Source: Pocillopora verrucosa
Lineage: Eukaryota; Cnidaria; Anthozoa; Scleractinia; Pocilloporidae
NCBI RefSeq assembly: GCF_036669915.1
Contig: NC_089323.1
Span: 16,122,087 to 16,186,086 of the forward strand
Direction of reading: 5' to 3'
DNA: 64,000 bases
The position numbers were made by a program, and so were the translations under genes. Positions within the stretch are counted from its first letter, which is position 1. Each line of letters starts with the position of its first letter. Shown here piece after piece: positions 30,960-42,845 of this stretch. The notes beneath the pieces are model-generated. The model was not told the DNA's origin and ran no database searches. It was given only the letters and a program-made list of their open reading frames with translations.

Positions 30960-33010
30960 GAAAACCTTTGAAGAACCTATGACCCCAAGGCTTAAAACCC
31001 AAAAGCCTAAAACCACTAAGGATTGGACTGCAGGAACCTAAGACCCCATAAAACACAACACCCAGAGATCCTTAACATTAAGACCTTACCACTTAAGACC
31101 CCAAAAAGGAACTAAGGGACCTGGAAAGTGGAGATTTAATTAACCTGGGAACTTGAAACCCAAGAACCAGAACCAGGAAATATACTTAGGACTAAAAAGA
31201 TTTGAGATCTGGGAACATAAGATCAACAAAACTAAAGACCCCTTGACCTGTTGCTCAGAGGAACCACTGCCCAAAAAGCTGAGGCCCAGAAATCAAGAAC
31301 TAACAAAATTTGGGACCTCTAAACCTACCCCAAGATAAAGTTAAATGCCTAAGGCCTGGAAATCAGAGACCCATATACCTTGGATCCAGGTAACCTAACA
31401 CTGGGAAAACCTTACACCCACATATCTGGGAGACTTATTTAAATAAATAAATAAGGCATGAAAAAGTAAAAATGCTATACCATAGGCCAGGGAGTCTGAG
31501 AAACAGGAACCTAAGATCCCAGAGGCTTGATTTCTGCAAAACTTAAGTGCTAAAAATCCTTAGAACTGAAGATTCTAAGAGATCTAAAGCAAAAAAACTC
31601 CATACCCTGAAATCTGGTAAACCTGAAACACCCAAGATCAGGAAAGAGAAGAGATCTAAAAACTAAGATTTTAAGGGCTAACTCACCAAAAACAATATTT
31701 TCAAGACCTAGAAATCCCAGCCTTGGCGAGACCCAGCGATAAAACCCTATGATTACAAAACTCAAACCTCTGGCAGCACAATGTTGGCAGTAGTACCGAT
31801 CATTACTTCTGCTTATTTAGTTTCCAAAGCTAAACCTAAGCAGTGAGGTCCATCCTACAGTTACTTGTACAAAAGGCAGTTAATCTCCTTTTTGAAAAGG
31901 CTTATGCTTAAAACCATGTATATGTGAAAATATGAGATACGAGGTGTACCTCAAATCAATTGCCCAACCTAAGCCTTAGATACAAAGACTTTAGACACAA
32001 AAACCCCTTGATCCAAAAAAACCTGAGACCTAGACAATACAGGACCTAAAAGACCATAAGCTGGCAATAAGAGGCTCAAAATGTAAAACCAAAATAGGAT
32101 CTGAAAAAAACCAAGATATTTCAAAGATCTAGAACACCTATGACTTATAAAAAAACTGAGACCCAAAAACCCTATGACCTAAGAGGCTGGGACCCAAAAA
32201 ATGCAAGACCTGAATTTTGAGATACAAACTATCAAAAAGTGTAGTAAAATTGTGTAAATTGTTAATAAAAAAATTAATCAAAGACTGTTTAACAGTGCTG
32301 GTAAAAAGTCTGCTACATCTAGTATTTAACCACCCTTCTATCTTAACCTTAAAAATTCTGCAAAAATTGTTCAAACAAGTGCTAAAAGACTCAAAAAACT
32401 TAGGCCCCAAAGACCTTAGAACCCAAAAACCTTAGGCCCCAAAACCTTAGAGCCCAAAAAACCTTAATCCCCCAAAAACCTTACACCCCAAAAACCTTAC
32501 ACCCCAAAAACCTTGGACCCCAAAAACCTTGGACCCCAAAAACCTTAGACCCCCAAACCTTAGACCCTAAAAACGTTAGACCCAAGAAACCCTTAGGCCA
32601 CAAAAAACCTTAGACACTAAAACCTTAGACCCCAAAAAATCTTTAGACCCCAAAAAACCTTAGACCCCTAAAAACCTTAGACCACAAAAAACCTTAGACC
32701 CTAAAATCTTAGAACCCCAAACAATTAGACCCCTAAAAACCTTAGAACCCAAAAACATTAGACCCCAAACAAACTTACACCTCTGAAAAACTTAGACCCC
32801 AAAAAACTAAGACCCAAAAATCTTAGACCCTAAAACCTTACACCCTAAAACCCATGACTCCATGTAGCCTTAGGACATCAAGTGCTTAGGACATTACTTG
32901 GCTAACACCAGAAATTGCAGGACCCAATAACCCTAAGAGCAAAAAAGCTTAGACCCACCAAACTCAAGACCTTGAAAACACAGCCACCAAAATACCTGAG
33001 ACTCATGACC
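30960..33010. repeat. Decayed minisatellite, CCCCAAAA type
   Basis: The core at about 32390-32860 is a tandem array of 16-19-bp units close to ACCCCAAAAACCTTAG. Flanking sequence back to about 30960 and on to 33010 is built from diverged versions (AACCTAAGACCCCATAAAA, GACCCACCAAACTCAAGACC). The plus strand is very poor in G; the minus strand therefore has repeated GGGG and TTTTT tracts. Short open frames here are repeat artefacts. Confidence 0.85.
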
Positions 33011-33774
33011 CAGAAAAGTCCACCAACCAAAGGGTAGGGGAGCACTTGTTTGAACAACTGTGGCACACACACACTAAAAAAAAGCTATAGAATTAATGGC
33101 TTCTATAAGACTAAATGAATGGGGGTTGTGGAACAACAGCTGGGTGAAAAACCCCCCTGTACATCCACTTGCACCTGGGAGGAAAACCCTGGACCACCTG
33201 TACCCAACATTCCATGACCTCTCAGGCTGGGCCACATATATATTTAAAATTAGCTGAAATGCCATGGAAATAAATAATAAATCATTTGGTACTCTTCTCT
33301 TTATAGGCAATCACCAGGGCTCTGTCACTAAAATGGGTATGTGCTGCTGTAAACTTCTGCCTCAATACCAGGCTTCTGCTTTCAAAGTATGATTCATGAC
33401 TTAGGTAGATCTGTGACAAAAGCATAACAAAATTAAATACTGTGAACAAATTTTTTATTCTATTCATATGATTGTCTTAGCTGTGATCCTTTAGGTAAAA
33501 AAAAAAAAAAAAAAAAGAAAGGGAAATTCACACACAAAAAAATTTACTAATGCAAGGTTTTATATTCATATCAAATGTATCATATTCATATGCGTTGGAT
33601 ATTAGATGAAAAATATCAAGAATAAAATAAAGACATAATAGACATTACAAATCTCACCAATTTCAGTAAACAAATAGAATGTTCATCGTGCTAACTTTAC
33701 AACCAATTACAGGAAACAAGTGAAGATAAGTAAAGTATTAACGTGACAAAATATTACAAAACAACAGTAAAAAT
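33011..33774. other. Spacer between tandem arrays
   Basis: AT-rich, with an A-run at about 33497-33516. No gene was recognised. Confidence 0.4.
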
Positions 33775-36355
33775 GCATGAGATACAAACCTAACAGTTAA
33801 TTATAAGAGAAAACTTAGAATGCACGAGATACTAACGTAACAGTCGATTATGAGAGAAAGCTTAGAATGTGCAAGATACTAACGTAACAATCGATTATAA
33901 GAGAAAACTTAGAATAAGCAAGATACTAACGTAACAATCGATTATAAGAGAAAATTTATAATGCGCAAGATACTAACGTAACAATCGATTATAAAAGAAA
34001 ACTTAGAATGCGCAAGATACTAAGGTAACAATAGATTATAAGAGAAGACTAAGGATGCGCGAGATACTAACGTAACGGTTGAGTATAAGAGAAAACTTAA
34101 AATGTGCGAGATACAAACGAAATAATCGATTGTAAAGGAAAACTTAGAATGCGCGACATATGTAACGTAACAGTCAATTATTAGAGAAGACTTAGAATGC
34201 GCGAGAAACAAACGAAACAATCGATTATAAAAGAAAACTTAGAATGCGCGACATGCTAACGTAACAGTTGCTTATAAGAGAAAACTTAAAATGCGCGAGA
34301 TACTAACGTAACAGGAGATTTTAAAAGAAAACCTAAAATGCGCGAGATACTAACGTAACAATTGATTTTTAAGAGAAAACTAATACACGAGATACAAACC
34401 TAACGGTTGATTATTGGTGAAAACTTAGAATGCGCGACATACTAACGTAACAGTTGAATATAAAAGAAAACTTAAAATGCGCGAGATGCTAACGTAACAA
34501 TCGATTATAAGAGAAGACTAAGAATGCACAAGATACTAACGTAACAATCGATTATTAGAGAAAACTAAGAATGCGCAAGATACTAACGTAACAATTGATT
34601 ATAAGAGAAAACTTAGAATGCGCAAGATACTAACGTAACAATCGATTATAAGAGAAAACTAAGAATGCGCAAGATACTAACGTAACAATCGATTATAAGA
34701 GAAAACTGAGAATGCGCGAGATACTAACGTAACAATCGATTATAAGAGAAAACTGAGAATGCGCGAGATACTAACGTAACAATCGATTATAAGAGAAAAC
34801 TGAGAATGCGCGAGATACTAACGTAACAATCGATTGTAAGAGAAGACTAAGAATGCACGAGATACTAACGTAACAATCGATTATAAGAGAAAACTGAGAA
34901 TGCACGAGATAGTAACGTAACAATCGATTATAAGAGAAAACTGAGAATGCGCAAGATACTAACGTAACAATCGATTATAAGAGAAAACTGAGAATGCGCA
35001 AGATACTAACGTAACAATCGATTATAAGAGAAAACTGAGAATGCACGAGATACAAACGTAACAATCGATTATAAGAGAAAACTGAGAATGCGCGAGATAC
35101 TAAGTTAAGGGTAACAATCGATGATAAGAAAAAAACTTAAAATGCACGAGATACTAACGTAACAGTTGATTATAGGAGAAAGCTTAGAATGCACGAGATA
35201 CTAACGTAACAATCGATTATAAGTGAAAACTAAGAAAGCGCGAAAAACTAACATAACAATAGATTATAAGAGAAGACTAAGGGTGCGCGAGATACTAACG
35301 TAACAATCGATTATAAGAGAAAACTGAGAATGCACGGGATACAACGTAACGGTTGAGTATGTGAGAAAACTTAAAATGTGCGAGATACAAACGAAATAAT
35401 CGATTGTAAAGGAAAACTTAGAATGCGCGACATACTAGCGTAACAGTTACTTATAAGAGAAAACTTAGAATGCGCGAGCTACAAACGTAACAAGAGATTT
35501 TAAAAGAAAACCTAAAATGCGCAACATACTAACGTAACAATTGATTTTAAGAGAAAACTAAGAATACACGAGATACAAACCTAACGGTTGATTATTGGTG
35601 AAAACTTAGAATGCGCGACATACTAACGTAACAGTTGAATATAAGAGAAAACTTAAAATGCGCGAAATACTAACGCAACAATCGATTATAAGAGAAAACT
35701 TAGAATGCACGGGATACTAACGTAACAATCGATTATAAGAGAAAACTTAGAATGCGCAAGATACTAACGTAACAATCGATTATAAGAGAAAACTAAGAAT
35801 GCGCGAGATACAAACGTAACAATCGATTATAAGAGAAAACTGAGAATGCACAAGATACTAACGTAACAATCGATTATAAGAGAAAACTTAGAATGCGCAA
35901 GATACTAACGTAACAATCGATTATAAGAGAAAACTTAGAATAAGCAAGATACTAACGTAACAATCGATTATAAGAGAAAACTTAGAATAAGCAAGATACT
36001 AACGTAACAATCGATTATAAGAGAAAACTTAGAATAAGCAAGATACTAACGTAACAATCGATTATAAGAGAAAACTTAGAATAAGCAAGATACTAACGTA
36101 ACAATCGATTATAAGAGAAAACTAAGAATGCGCAAGATACTAACGTAACAATCGATTATTAGAGAAAACTAAGAATGCGCGAGATACTAAGTAACGGAAA
36201 AATCTATTATAAAAGAAAACTTAGAATGCGCGACATACTAACGTAACAATCGATCATCAGAGAAAACTTAGAATGCGCGAGATACTAACGTTACTGTTGA
36301 TTATGAGAGAAAACTCAAAATGCACGAGACACTGACGTAAGAATCGATTACAAGA
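33775..36355. repeat. 47-bp satellite array, ~55 copies, with higher-order structure
   Basis: The monomer is 47 bp: ATACTAACGTAACAATCGAT, then TATAAGAGAAAACT(T/G)AGAATG and a short CGC(G/A)AG joint. The period was checked at 34624 and 34671. Some stretches are nearly homogeneous (about 34500-35100 and 35690-36170). A block of marked variants (GATACAAACGAAATAATCG, GAGATTTTAAAAGAAAACC, GATTATTGGTGAAAACTTAG) occurs at about 34060-34500 and again, in the same order, at about 35340-35670. No coding capacity. Confidence 0.95.
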
Positions 36356-36809
36356 TTGAGGAAACATACCCAAGCTCTGTGAAAACCAAAACAGTACTAC
36401 GATATATGCGCGATATATGCTTTTAGTAATAATTGATTATCTTCAATATAACATATTTGTGTCTCCCATGCGAGGTGTCCAGTCCATTTGAAATCGATAT
36501 GAACATTCTTCTGCAATGTGAATTTTCTGTACACAGGTATGTGAATAAAGCAAGTGGCTCTATTAATCAAACTCCCACAAAACAGCCAGAAATGTAGGAT
36601 ATGTTAAAAGCCAAAAATATTTTTCTTAGAAAGTAAGTTCATTTTCTAAGTTTTTATTTGATCTCTTAGCCTGGTGAAGTTGACAAAAAAATTAAATATT
36701 TACCTTTAGCATTTTGTCCATGCCTTTTAGTTCGCTGGTCTTCAAGTTCGCTTGTTTTCCAACGTCATCTACTGACCACTCTTATCTCAGATCTAGGGTT
36801 GTCCACTGT
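36356..36809. other. Spacer
   Basis: Unique-looking AT-rich sequence between the 47-bp satellite and the 24-bp minisatellite. No gene was recognised. Confidence 0.4.
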
Positions 36810-37225
36810 CCATGAAAAGGTGTCCACAGGCCACCTACCAAGGCATGTCCTAGGGGCATCCTTCCAAGGCTTGTCCACAGGCCCCCTTCCAAGGCTTGTC
36901 CACAGTCCACAGACCACCTACCAGGGTTTGTTCAGGCCACCTACCAAGGCTTGTCCACGGGCCGCCTTCCAAGGCATGTCTACAGGCCACCTTCCCAAGC
37001 TTGTCCACAGTCCACTGGCCACCTACCAAGACTTGTCCACAGGCCACCTTGGGCAACGATTGCCCAAAGGCTACGTACCAAAGATTGCCACAGGTCACCT
37101 AGGAAGGCTTGTCCATGACAGGTCACCTTCCAAGGCTTGTCTGCCACAGTTCATCTAAGAAGGCTTGTCTGCTGCATGCTACCTTCAAAGGCTTGTTCAC
37201 CACAGGTCACCTTCCATGGCTTGTC
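36810..37225. repeat. 24/25-bp minisatellite
   Basis: About 17 diverged units of CAAGGCTTGTCCACAGGCC followed by ACCTT or ACCTA. The period is mostly 24, divisible by three, and the units lack stop words, so frames of 68-119 codons stay open on both strands. These frames look like repeat artefacts. Confidence 0.85.
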
Positions 37226-37489
37226 CACAGGCCAGCACCCTGTAAACATAACAGCATGGAGATTAAGCATATTGATGTATAGTAGTTACTAATAGATATT
37301 TATACTGTCATGAAAAGATTTCTGTTCACAAAGTTTCCTTTTTTGTCAGAATTGAAATGGAAGGATGTAAGATGACTTATTTCCATGCTCCAGTCACTGA
37401 ACTGAAAAAATCAATATTCAAAATATTTTCTCCCAGTTATCCTCAAAAATGGTTTTAGTGGCTTCTTTTTTTCCACATGTCTTTACCTT

Positions 37490-37697
37490 TTGATCCCTAA
37501 AAGTGACCAGCATCTAATTTCTCCTTAGGATATTATCCCTGAATGACATATTAAGGTCACAAGAAAATAGTTAATGATCACCAACTTAAGAAGCTCTTGG
37601 TTGTTGAACAAATTCTCCTTTTCAACAATTCAGGAACTTTATAAAACAACAGCATGGAGAATATGCATATTGATGTTAGGATGTAAAGGGTTAAAGG
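37490..37697 (-). mobile_element. AACCCTTTA-family MITE (type A)
   Basis: Contains AGTGACCAGCATCTAATTTC, AAATTCTCCTTTTCAACAAT and ATATGCATATTGATGTTAGG, and ends GGATGTAAAGGGTTAAAGG. Confidence 0.75.
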
Positions 37698-39571
37698 TTT
37701 TTTTTCTTTGTAAATATGTCCTTTTACAAATGGGGTTAAAGTTTTGAAGTAAAAACAAAATTAAGAAAAAGCCTGCCAATTTATTTTCAGCTAGGGTATC
37801 GAGGCTCTTAACATGAAGGCTAGCCATTGTCCCTTTTGCTGATAAGACTCAAAGTATCTTAACATCTTGTTCTTGATTGCTAACAGTATATAATCCTTGT
37901 TCCACAGCTGGTAGAAGGGAAAATGTTAAAAAGCAAAGAGGGACCATGTGAGACCGCGGAAAAATGTATTCCTTAGGCCACCCCTCTTCACCCCCACCAT
38001 CAGGAAATTCACTATCCTTCATCTGGAATTTTCAATCCCTTACAGGGGTGGGGACTTGGAACAATTTAAGCCCAAGACAAAATATTCAAATTTAAGATGT
38101 TAGAGATTATACTATTTTCACTCCTTTGAGTACTTTTTCATATCTTAGGTCATGCAATGATAAAAATTTCAAGTTATTCCATTACATCATCAATTGCAAA
38201 CTCAGTTCGTATAAGTGACAATGCTTTGTAGAATTATTAGAAAGGTAAGCGCTCGTGCTCAGAATGCAAAATATTTAAGTCTCTTGTTAAATACTAGGAA
38301 CTATGCCTACAGAATTGTAACAATCCGCCCATCAGGCAGTTTTCAGGTTTATTATCCTCGCCTTAGTTACCTCTGATAGTTGACCTGAATGTCACATGTG
38401 TTTTCCATTTTGGAGTTTTCTAGCCGCTGTACCGTAGTTTTCTCCCTTCAAACTCCAGAGAATGAGAGAAAATGTGAATTGGAAAGCAAATAATACTTAA
38501 AGTCTCATTTTTGCTCCTGTTTTGGAACCAAAATAAGCGATTCCGTCGATCACTTACTAAAATGATTGCGCCGCCATGATGAATTTACTCTTAAAACTAG
38601 TTACCAGTGTACTTCGTTCGGAAAAACACCCGCGTCACGCTTCACGCGAAATTGCGCGGTTAAACGCGTTTCGTGTTCAAGAATTCATCTTTTATCTGCG
38701 ATGACTTGGAATCGTTGTTTTCTTTCGTTCAAAGAGGATTTAAGGCTTTTTACCTTACTCACGAACTGGAGAATCCTACTAAGCTGGTGGTTTGGGGTGA
38801 GCTAAAATGCCATGAGCGGCAAAACCGCGAAAATTGAGTGATGAAGTCGCGAACAGGAAAGTGTATTCCATCCCCGCGCCTCTCATGGCTCCGCCATTCG
38901 CGGCTTGAAAACTGCCATTGAGAAAAGCTAGTATCAGGGACACTATATTCACCTTAACAGTCATTTTTTGGGAGTTCTCTGTGGTAGAGGAGGGCGTTAC
39001 GTGACGTCTCAAAGGAACGACTGCGAAGGAGACTGAAAGCACACAAACTGGAAACCTACCGCAAGACATCTTCTGCATTAATTGAAAGCTTCTAAACGTA
39101 TAGAATTATTGCGTTTTAATTTGATAACGCGCAGCCCTCCTTGGTTCGGCCTGCTTACCTCTCATTTGTATGACACACACGCTCTCTTTTATTAGTCACG
39201 CAAGAAAGAAGTTCCTTTCTGCGTAGAAATCATTGGCAGTTTACTCATAAAAGGGAAAGTTTTAAATTGAAAACAGGCCCTTCCTGACAGCACGCAGGGG
39301 TCTCTACAGTCAACACATAGGTACTGGTGTAGCTTTGAGGTTTTGCGTGCTCATTGAGCTTCAACGGAAACCGAAAAAAAACAGCATAGCTTGCGCGGAA
39401 TTTAGAAGACTCCGAAAAAAGGCGTTACTTAATTTGACACGCAGAAAATAAAGTTATCGGGAAACTTAGGGTTTTTTTTAATGTCGATACAAATCATTTT
39501 GGGATATATGAAGACTATGAAGTTAATTGTGGGCACAACAATCGTGCTATAGAGAAGTATGGCCGATATAA
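37698..39571. other. Spacer left of the histone cluster; more CpG at 38550-39060
   Basis: No gene could be assigned. The part at 38550-39060 is richer in CG (ACGCTTCACGCGAAATTGCG) than the surroundings and might be a promoter or first exon. One possible signal-peptide-like start on the minus strand (MTVKVNIVSLILAFLNGSFQ, about 38903-38962) lacks a convincing donor or downstream exon. Confidence 0.3.
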
Positions 39572-39632
39572 ATCGATCGAGCGCAAATTTGATTGTTAGC
39601 ATCATGCTGAAACAAATTTGCGCTCGATCGAT
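39572..39632. repeat. Perfect 20-bp hairpin with 21-nt loop
   Basis: ATCGATCGAGCGCAAATTTG at 39572-39591 and its exact reverse complement at 39613-39632. About 110 bp beyond the H2B stem-loop. Confidence 0.85.
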
Positions 39633-39739
39633 ATGATATTTCGCGCAAGGGCGAAAGGCGCCAACAGATGAAGAGATAGAAGCAATAAACCGAACACAGT
39701 TGGAAACTGCGTTGATCATTGACTTTAGTATCATGTGGT

Positions 39740-39755
39740 GGCTCCTAAAAGAGCC
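39740..39755 (-). promoter_or_regulatory. Histone 3' stem-loop, H2B (first cluster)
   Basis: RNA-sense GGCTCTTTTAGGAGCC, 32 nt after the stop, flanked 3' by ACCACA. The loop-closing pair is U-G. A downstream element AAGTCAATGATCAA follows. Confidence 0.92.
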
Positions 39756-39787
39756 GTTTGTTTTGGCGGAAAACCCACAAAGTGAGT

Positions 39788-40159
39788 TTACTTGCTGCTG
39801 GTGTACTTGGTTACGGCCTTAGTTCCTTCACTCACGGCGTGTTTAGCCAGTTCACCGGGCAAAAGCAGCCTGATAGCAGTCTGGATCTCGCGAGAGCTGA
39901 TGGTCGACTTTTTGTTGTAGTGGGCAAGGCGAGAAGATTCCGTGGCGATGCGCTCGAAGATGTCGTTGACGAACGAGTTCATGATGCCCATGGCTTTGCT
40001 GGAGATACCAGTGTCAGGGTGAACTTGCTTCAACACCTTGTAGATGTAGATAGCATAGCTTTCCCTTCTCTTTCCTCTCCTCTTCTTCTTTCCATCAGCA
40101 ATGGCTTTAGCCTTTCCGGCTTTTTTCTCGCCTTTCTTTCCTGCAACTTTGGCTGGCAT
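39788..40159 (-). CDS. Histone H2B (first cluster)
   Basis: Intronless, 123 residues. Lys-rich tail ([31 protein letters not shown]), then the histone fold with [14 protein letters not shown] and [15 protein letters not shown], and the C-terminal [16 protein letters not shown]. This pairs with H2A in the nucleosome. The only coding difference from the second-cluster H2B is Ser instead of Ala in [11 protein letters not shown]. Start at CAT 40157-40159. It is divergent from H2A, 304 bp away, with a TATAAATA box at 40207-40214 on its own strand. The stem-loop 3' end marks it as replication-dependent. Confidence 0.97.
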   Translation of the reverse strand: MPAKVAGKKGEKKAGKAKAIADGKKKRRGKRRESYAIYIYKVLKQVHPDTGISSKAMGIMNSFVNDIFERIATESSRLAHYNKKSTISSREIQTAIRLLLPGELAKHAVSEGTKAVTKYTSSK

Positions 40160-40463
40160 CTTGGTAAATCACAAAGATGAATAAAATTACAGCGCAACTC
40201 GTCTTATATTTATAACAGAATTGTAAGAGGATCTATTACCATACGGATCGAAATTCTCGATAAATGATTGGCTAATTTCTATGCTGACCCTGGGGTCAAT
40301 TAGTATTGTCATTCTTTCTATGCCGGTATTAAGAAATTTTAAAAACCACAACATGCTTAAAATTGATTGGTGCTTTTCGATCCATCTTGCATAACAAACG
40401 AACAATAAATGACAGGATTATGTGTAATCCCATCATTTTCAGTTAAATCATATCATAGTTAAC
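40160..40463. promoter_or_regulatory. Divergent H2B/H2A promoter, first cluster
   Basis: H2B side: TATAAATA (40207-40214, minus) and CCAAT-type GATTGG sites, with ATACGGATCGAAATTCTCGA. H2A side: GATTGGTGCTTTTCGATCC near 40365 and only a weak AATAAAT at 40404-40410. Strongly conserved with 46289-46584, so these are probably functional blocks. Confidence 0.75.
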
Positions 40464-40844
40464 ATGTCTGGTCGCGGTAAAGGTAAAGCTAAGGGCACCA
40501 AGTCCAAGAGCCGCTCATCACGAGCAGGGCTTCAATTCCCTGTAGGTCGAATCCACCGTCTTCTCCGCAAAGGCAATTACGCTGAGCGAGTTGGTGCCGG
40601 TGCTCCAGTGTACTTGGCTGCTGTGCTTGAATATTTGAGCGCTGAGATTCTTGAGTTGGCGGGCAACGCTGCTCGTGACAACAAGAAGACAAGAATCATT
40701 CCCCGTCACCTTCAGCTGGCTGTGCGCAATGACGAAGAGTTGAACAAACTGCTGGCTGGTGTCACCATTGCACAAGGAGGTGTTCTTCCGAACATCCAGG
40801 CTGTGCTTCTGCCCAAGAAGACCGAGAAAAAACCTAAGGCTTAA
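40464..40844 (+). CDS. Histone H2A (first cluster)
   Basis: Intronless, 126 residues. [20 protein letters not shown] tail, [20 protein letters not shown], acidic-patch residues in [13 protein letters not shown], and C-terminal [12 protein letters not shown]. It has no SQ(E/D) motif at the end, so it is a canonical H2A and not H2A.X or H2A.Z. The protein is identical to the second-cluster H2A while the DNA differs at many third positions, a sign of purifying selection. The stem-loop follows 22 nt after the stop. Confidence 0.97.
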   Translation: MSGRGKGKAKGTKSKSRSSRAGLQFPVGRIHRLLRKGNYAERVGAGAPVYLAAVLEYLSAEILELAGNAARDNKKTRIIPRHLQLAVRNDEELNKLLAGVTIAQGGVLPNIQAVLLPKKTEKKPKA

Positions 40845-40866
40845 ATCAACTTCAACCTTAAAAAAC

Positions 40867-40882
40867 GGCTCTTTTAGGAGCC
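40867..40882 (+). promoter_or_regulatory. Histone 3' stem-loop, H2A (first cluster)
   Basis: GGCTCTTTTAGGAGCC, then ACCACA. A downstream element AAAAGTCTTGACCAACGAGA (about 40895-40914) fits a U7-binding site. Confidence 0.93.
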
Positions 40883-41543
40883 ACCACATAATACAAAAGT
40901 CTTGACCAACGAGACAAGTCGCTAACCTATTCAACAACAACAAAATCAAATATAATATCACTTCGATACTTTTCCGCGCTAGTTTCCACCAACGGGCTGA
41001 TATTTTTAGAGCCCTTGAATTTGGATGAGGGAAAAATCAAGTTTATTACTGGGTTCGTTTAAATGTACGCTTAAAAGATCAGAGAAATTTTGCATATAAA
41101 TAAATAAAAAGGAAATCATGGTTGGGAATTTCATTGCCTCGAACGATTTCGGCTCCCGCACCTCAATCATTAGCGGGCCCAAAAGTTGCGCCATTTTCAG
41201 TGTTACAAAATATACAATAAACAATTTTTGGAAGCTTAAAAGATCGACTGATTTTATATGATTTTCTCTTTAGAAGGAAAGAAGAAGCGCAACCTTTACA
41301 AAATATTTGTCTCTCTGAGTGATTTTTTTTTGAAATTTTTCAGCCGTGACCCGCGAGTATTTGAAAAAAGTAACGCACTTCCAAGAGGAGAATCGATCTA
41401 TGGCTCTAACAAAAGCCAAATAGGGATGGTACAAAGAAGTATTGGAGCATGTTCCAAATTATCAAAGAGCGAGATATATATGCGATTTAATCCGCGTCAT
41501 ACATGTAAACACTTAATTGATCATGACTTTCTTTATATTTGGT
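40883..41543. other. H2A-H4 spacer, first cluster
   Basis: Convergent spacer between H2A (plus) and H4 (minus). No gene was seen. It is not alignable by eye with the second-cluster spacer except near the stem-loops. Confidence 0.5.
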
Positions 41544-41559
41544 GGCTCCTAAAGGAGCC
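41544..41559 (-). promoter_or_regulatory. Histone 3' stem-loop, H4 (first cluster)
   Basis: RNA-sense GGCTCCTTTAGGAGCC, 26 nt after the H4 stop. The closing pair is C-G. Confidence 0.92.
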
Positions 41560-41585
41560 GTTTGTTTTGTTTCAGGAGGTTATGT

Positions 41586-42804
<1,219 letters not shown>

Positions 42805-42829
42805 ATGGACTTCCCTTCGAATTACAAAC

Positions 42830-42845
42830 GGCTCCTATAGGAGCC
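42830..42845 (+). promoter_or_regulatory. Histone 3' stem-loop, H3 (first cluster), palindromic
   Basis: GGCTCCTATAGGAGCC is a perfect 16-bp palindrome. The loop is UAUA, where the H2A, H2B, H4 and H1 genes here have UUUA. It still fits a UHUH loop. Confidence 0.92.

Noticed and set aside
31153-32435. Several 60-90-codon frames
   Set aside because: Composed of the decayed CCCCAAAA minisatellite.
33775-36355. CRISPR-like array
   Set aside because: The 47-bp period has no unique spacers; it is a satellite in an animal genome.
36799-37158. 119-codon open frame
   Set aside because: Entirely within the 24-bp minisatellite; frames on both strands are open for the same reason.
38566-39078. Overlapping open frames on both strands, one with a signal-peptide-like start
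   Set aside because: No downstream exon or conserved domain; CG-rich composition explains the open frames.
40518-40961. Long open frames antisense to histone genes (also 44604-45185, 50925-51386, 39758-40180)
   Set aside because: They lie over well-defined histone genes and reflect their codon bias and, for H1, the AKKPA repeats.
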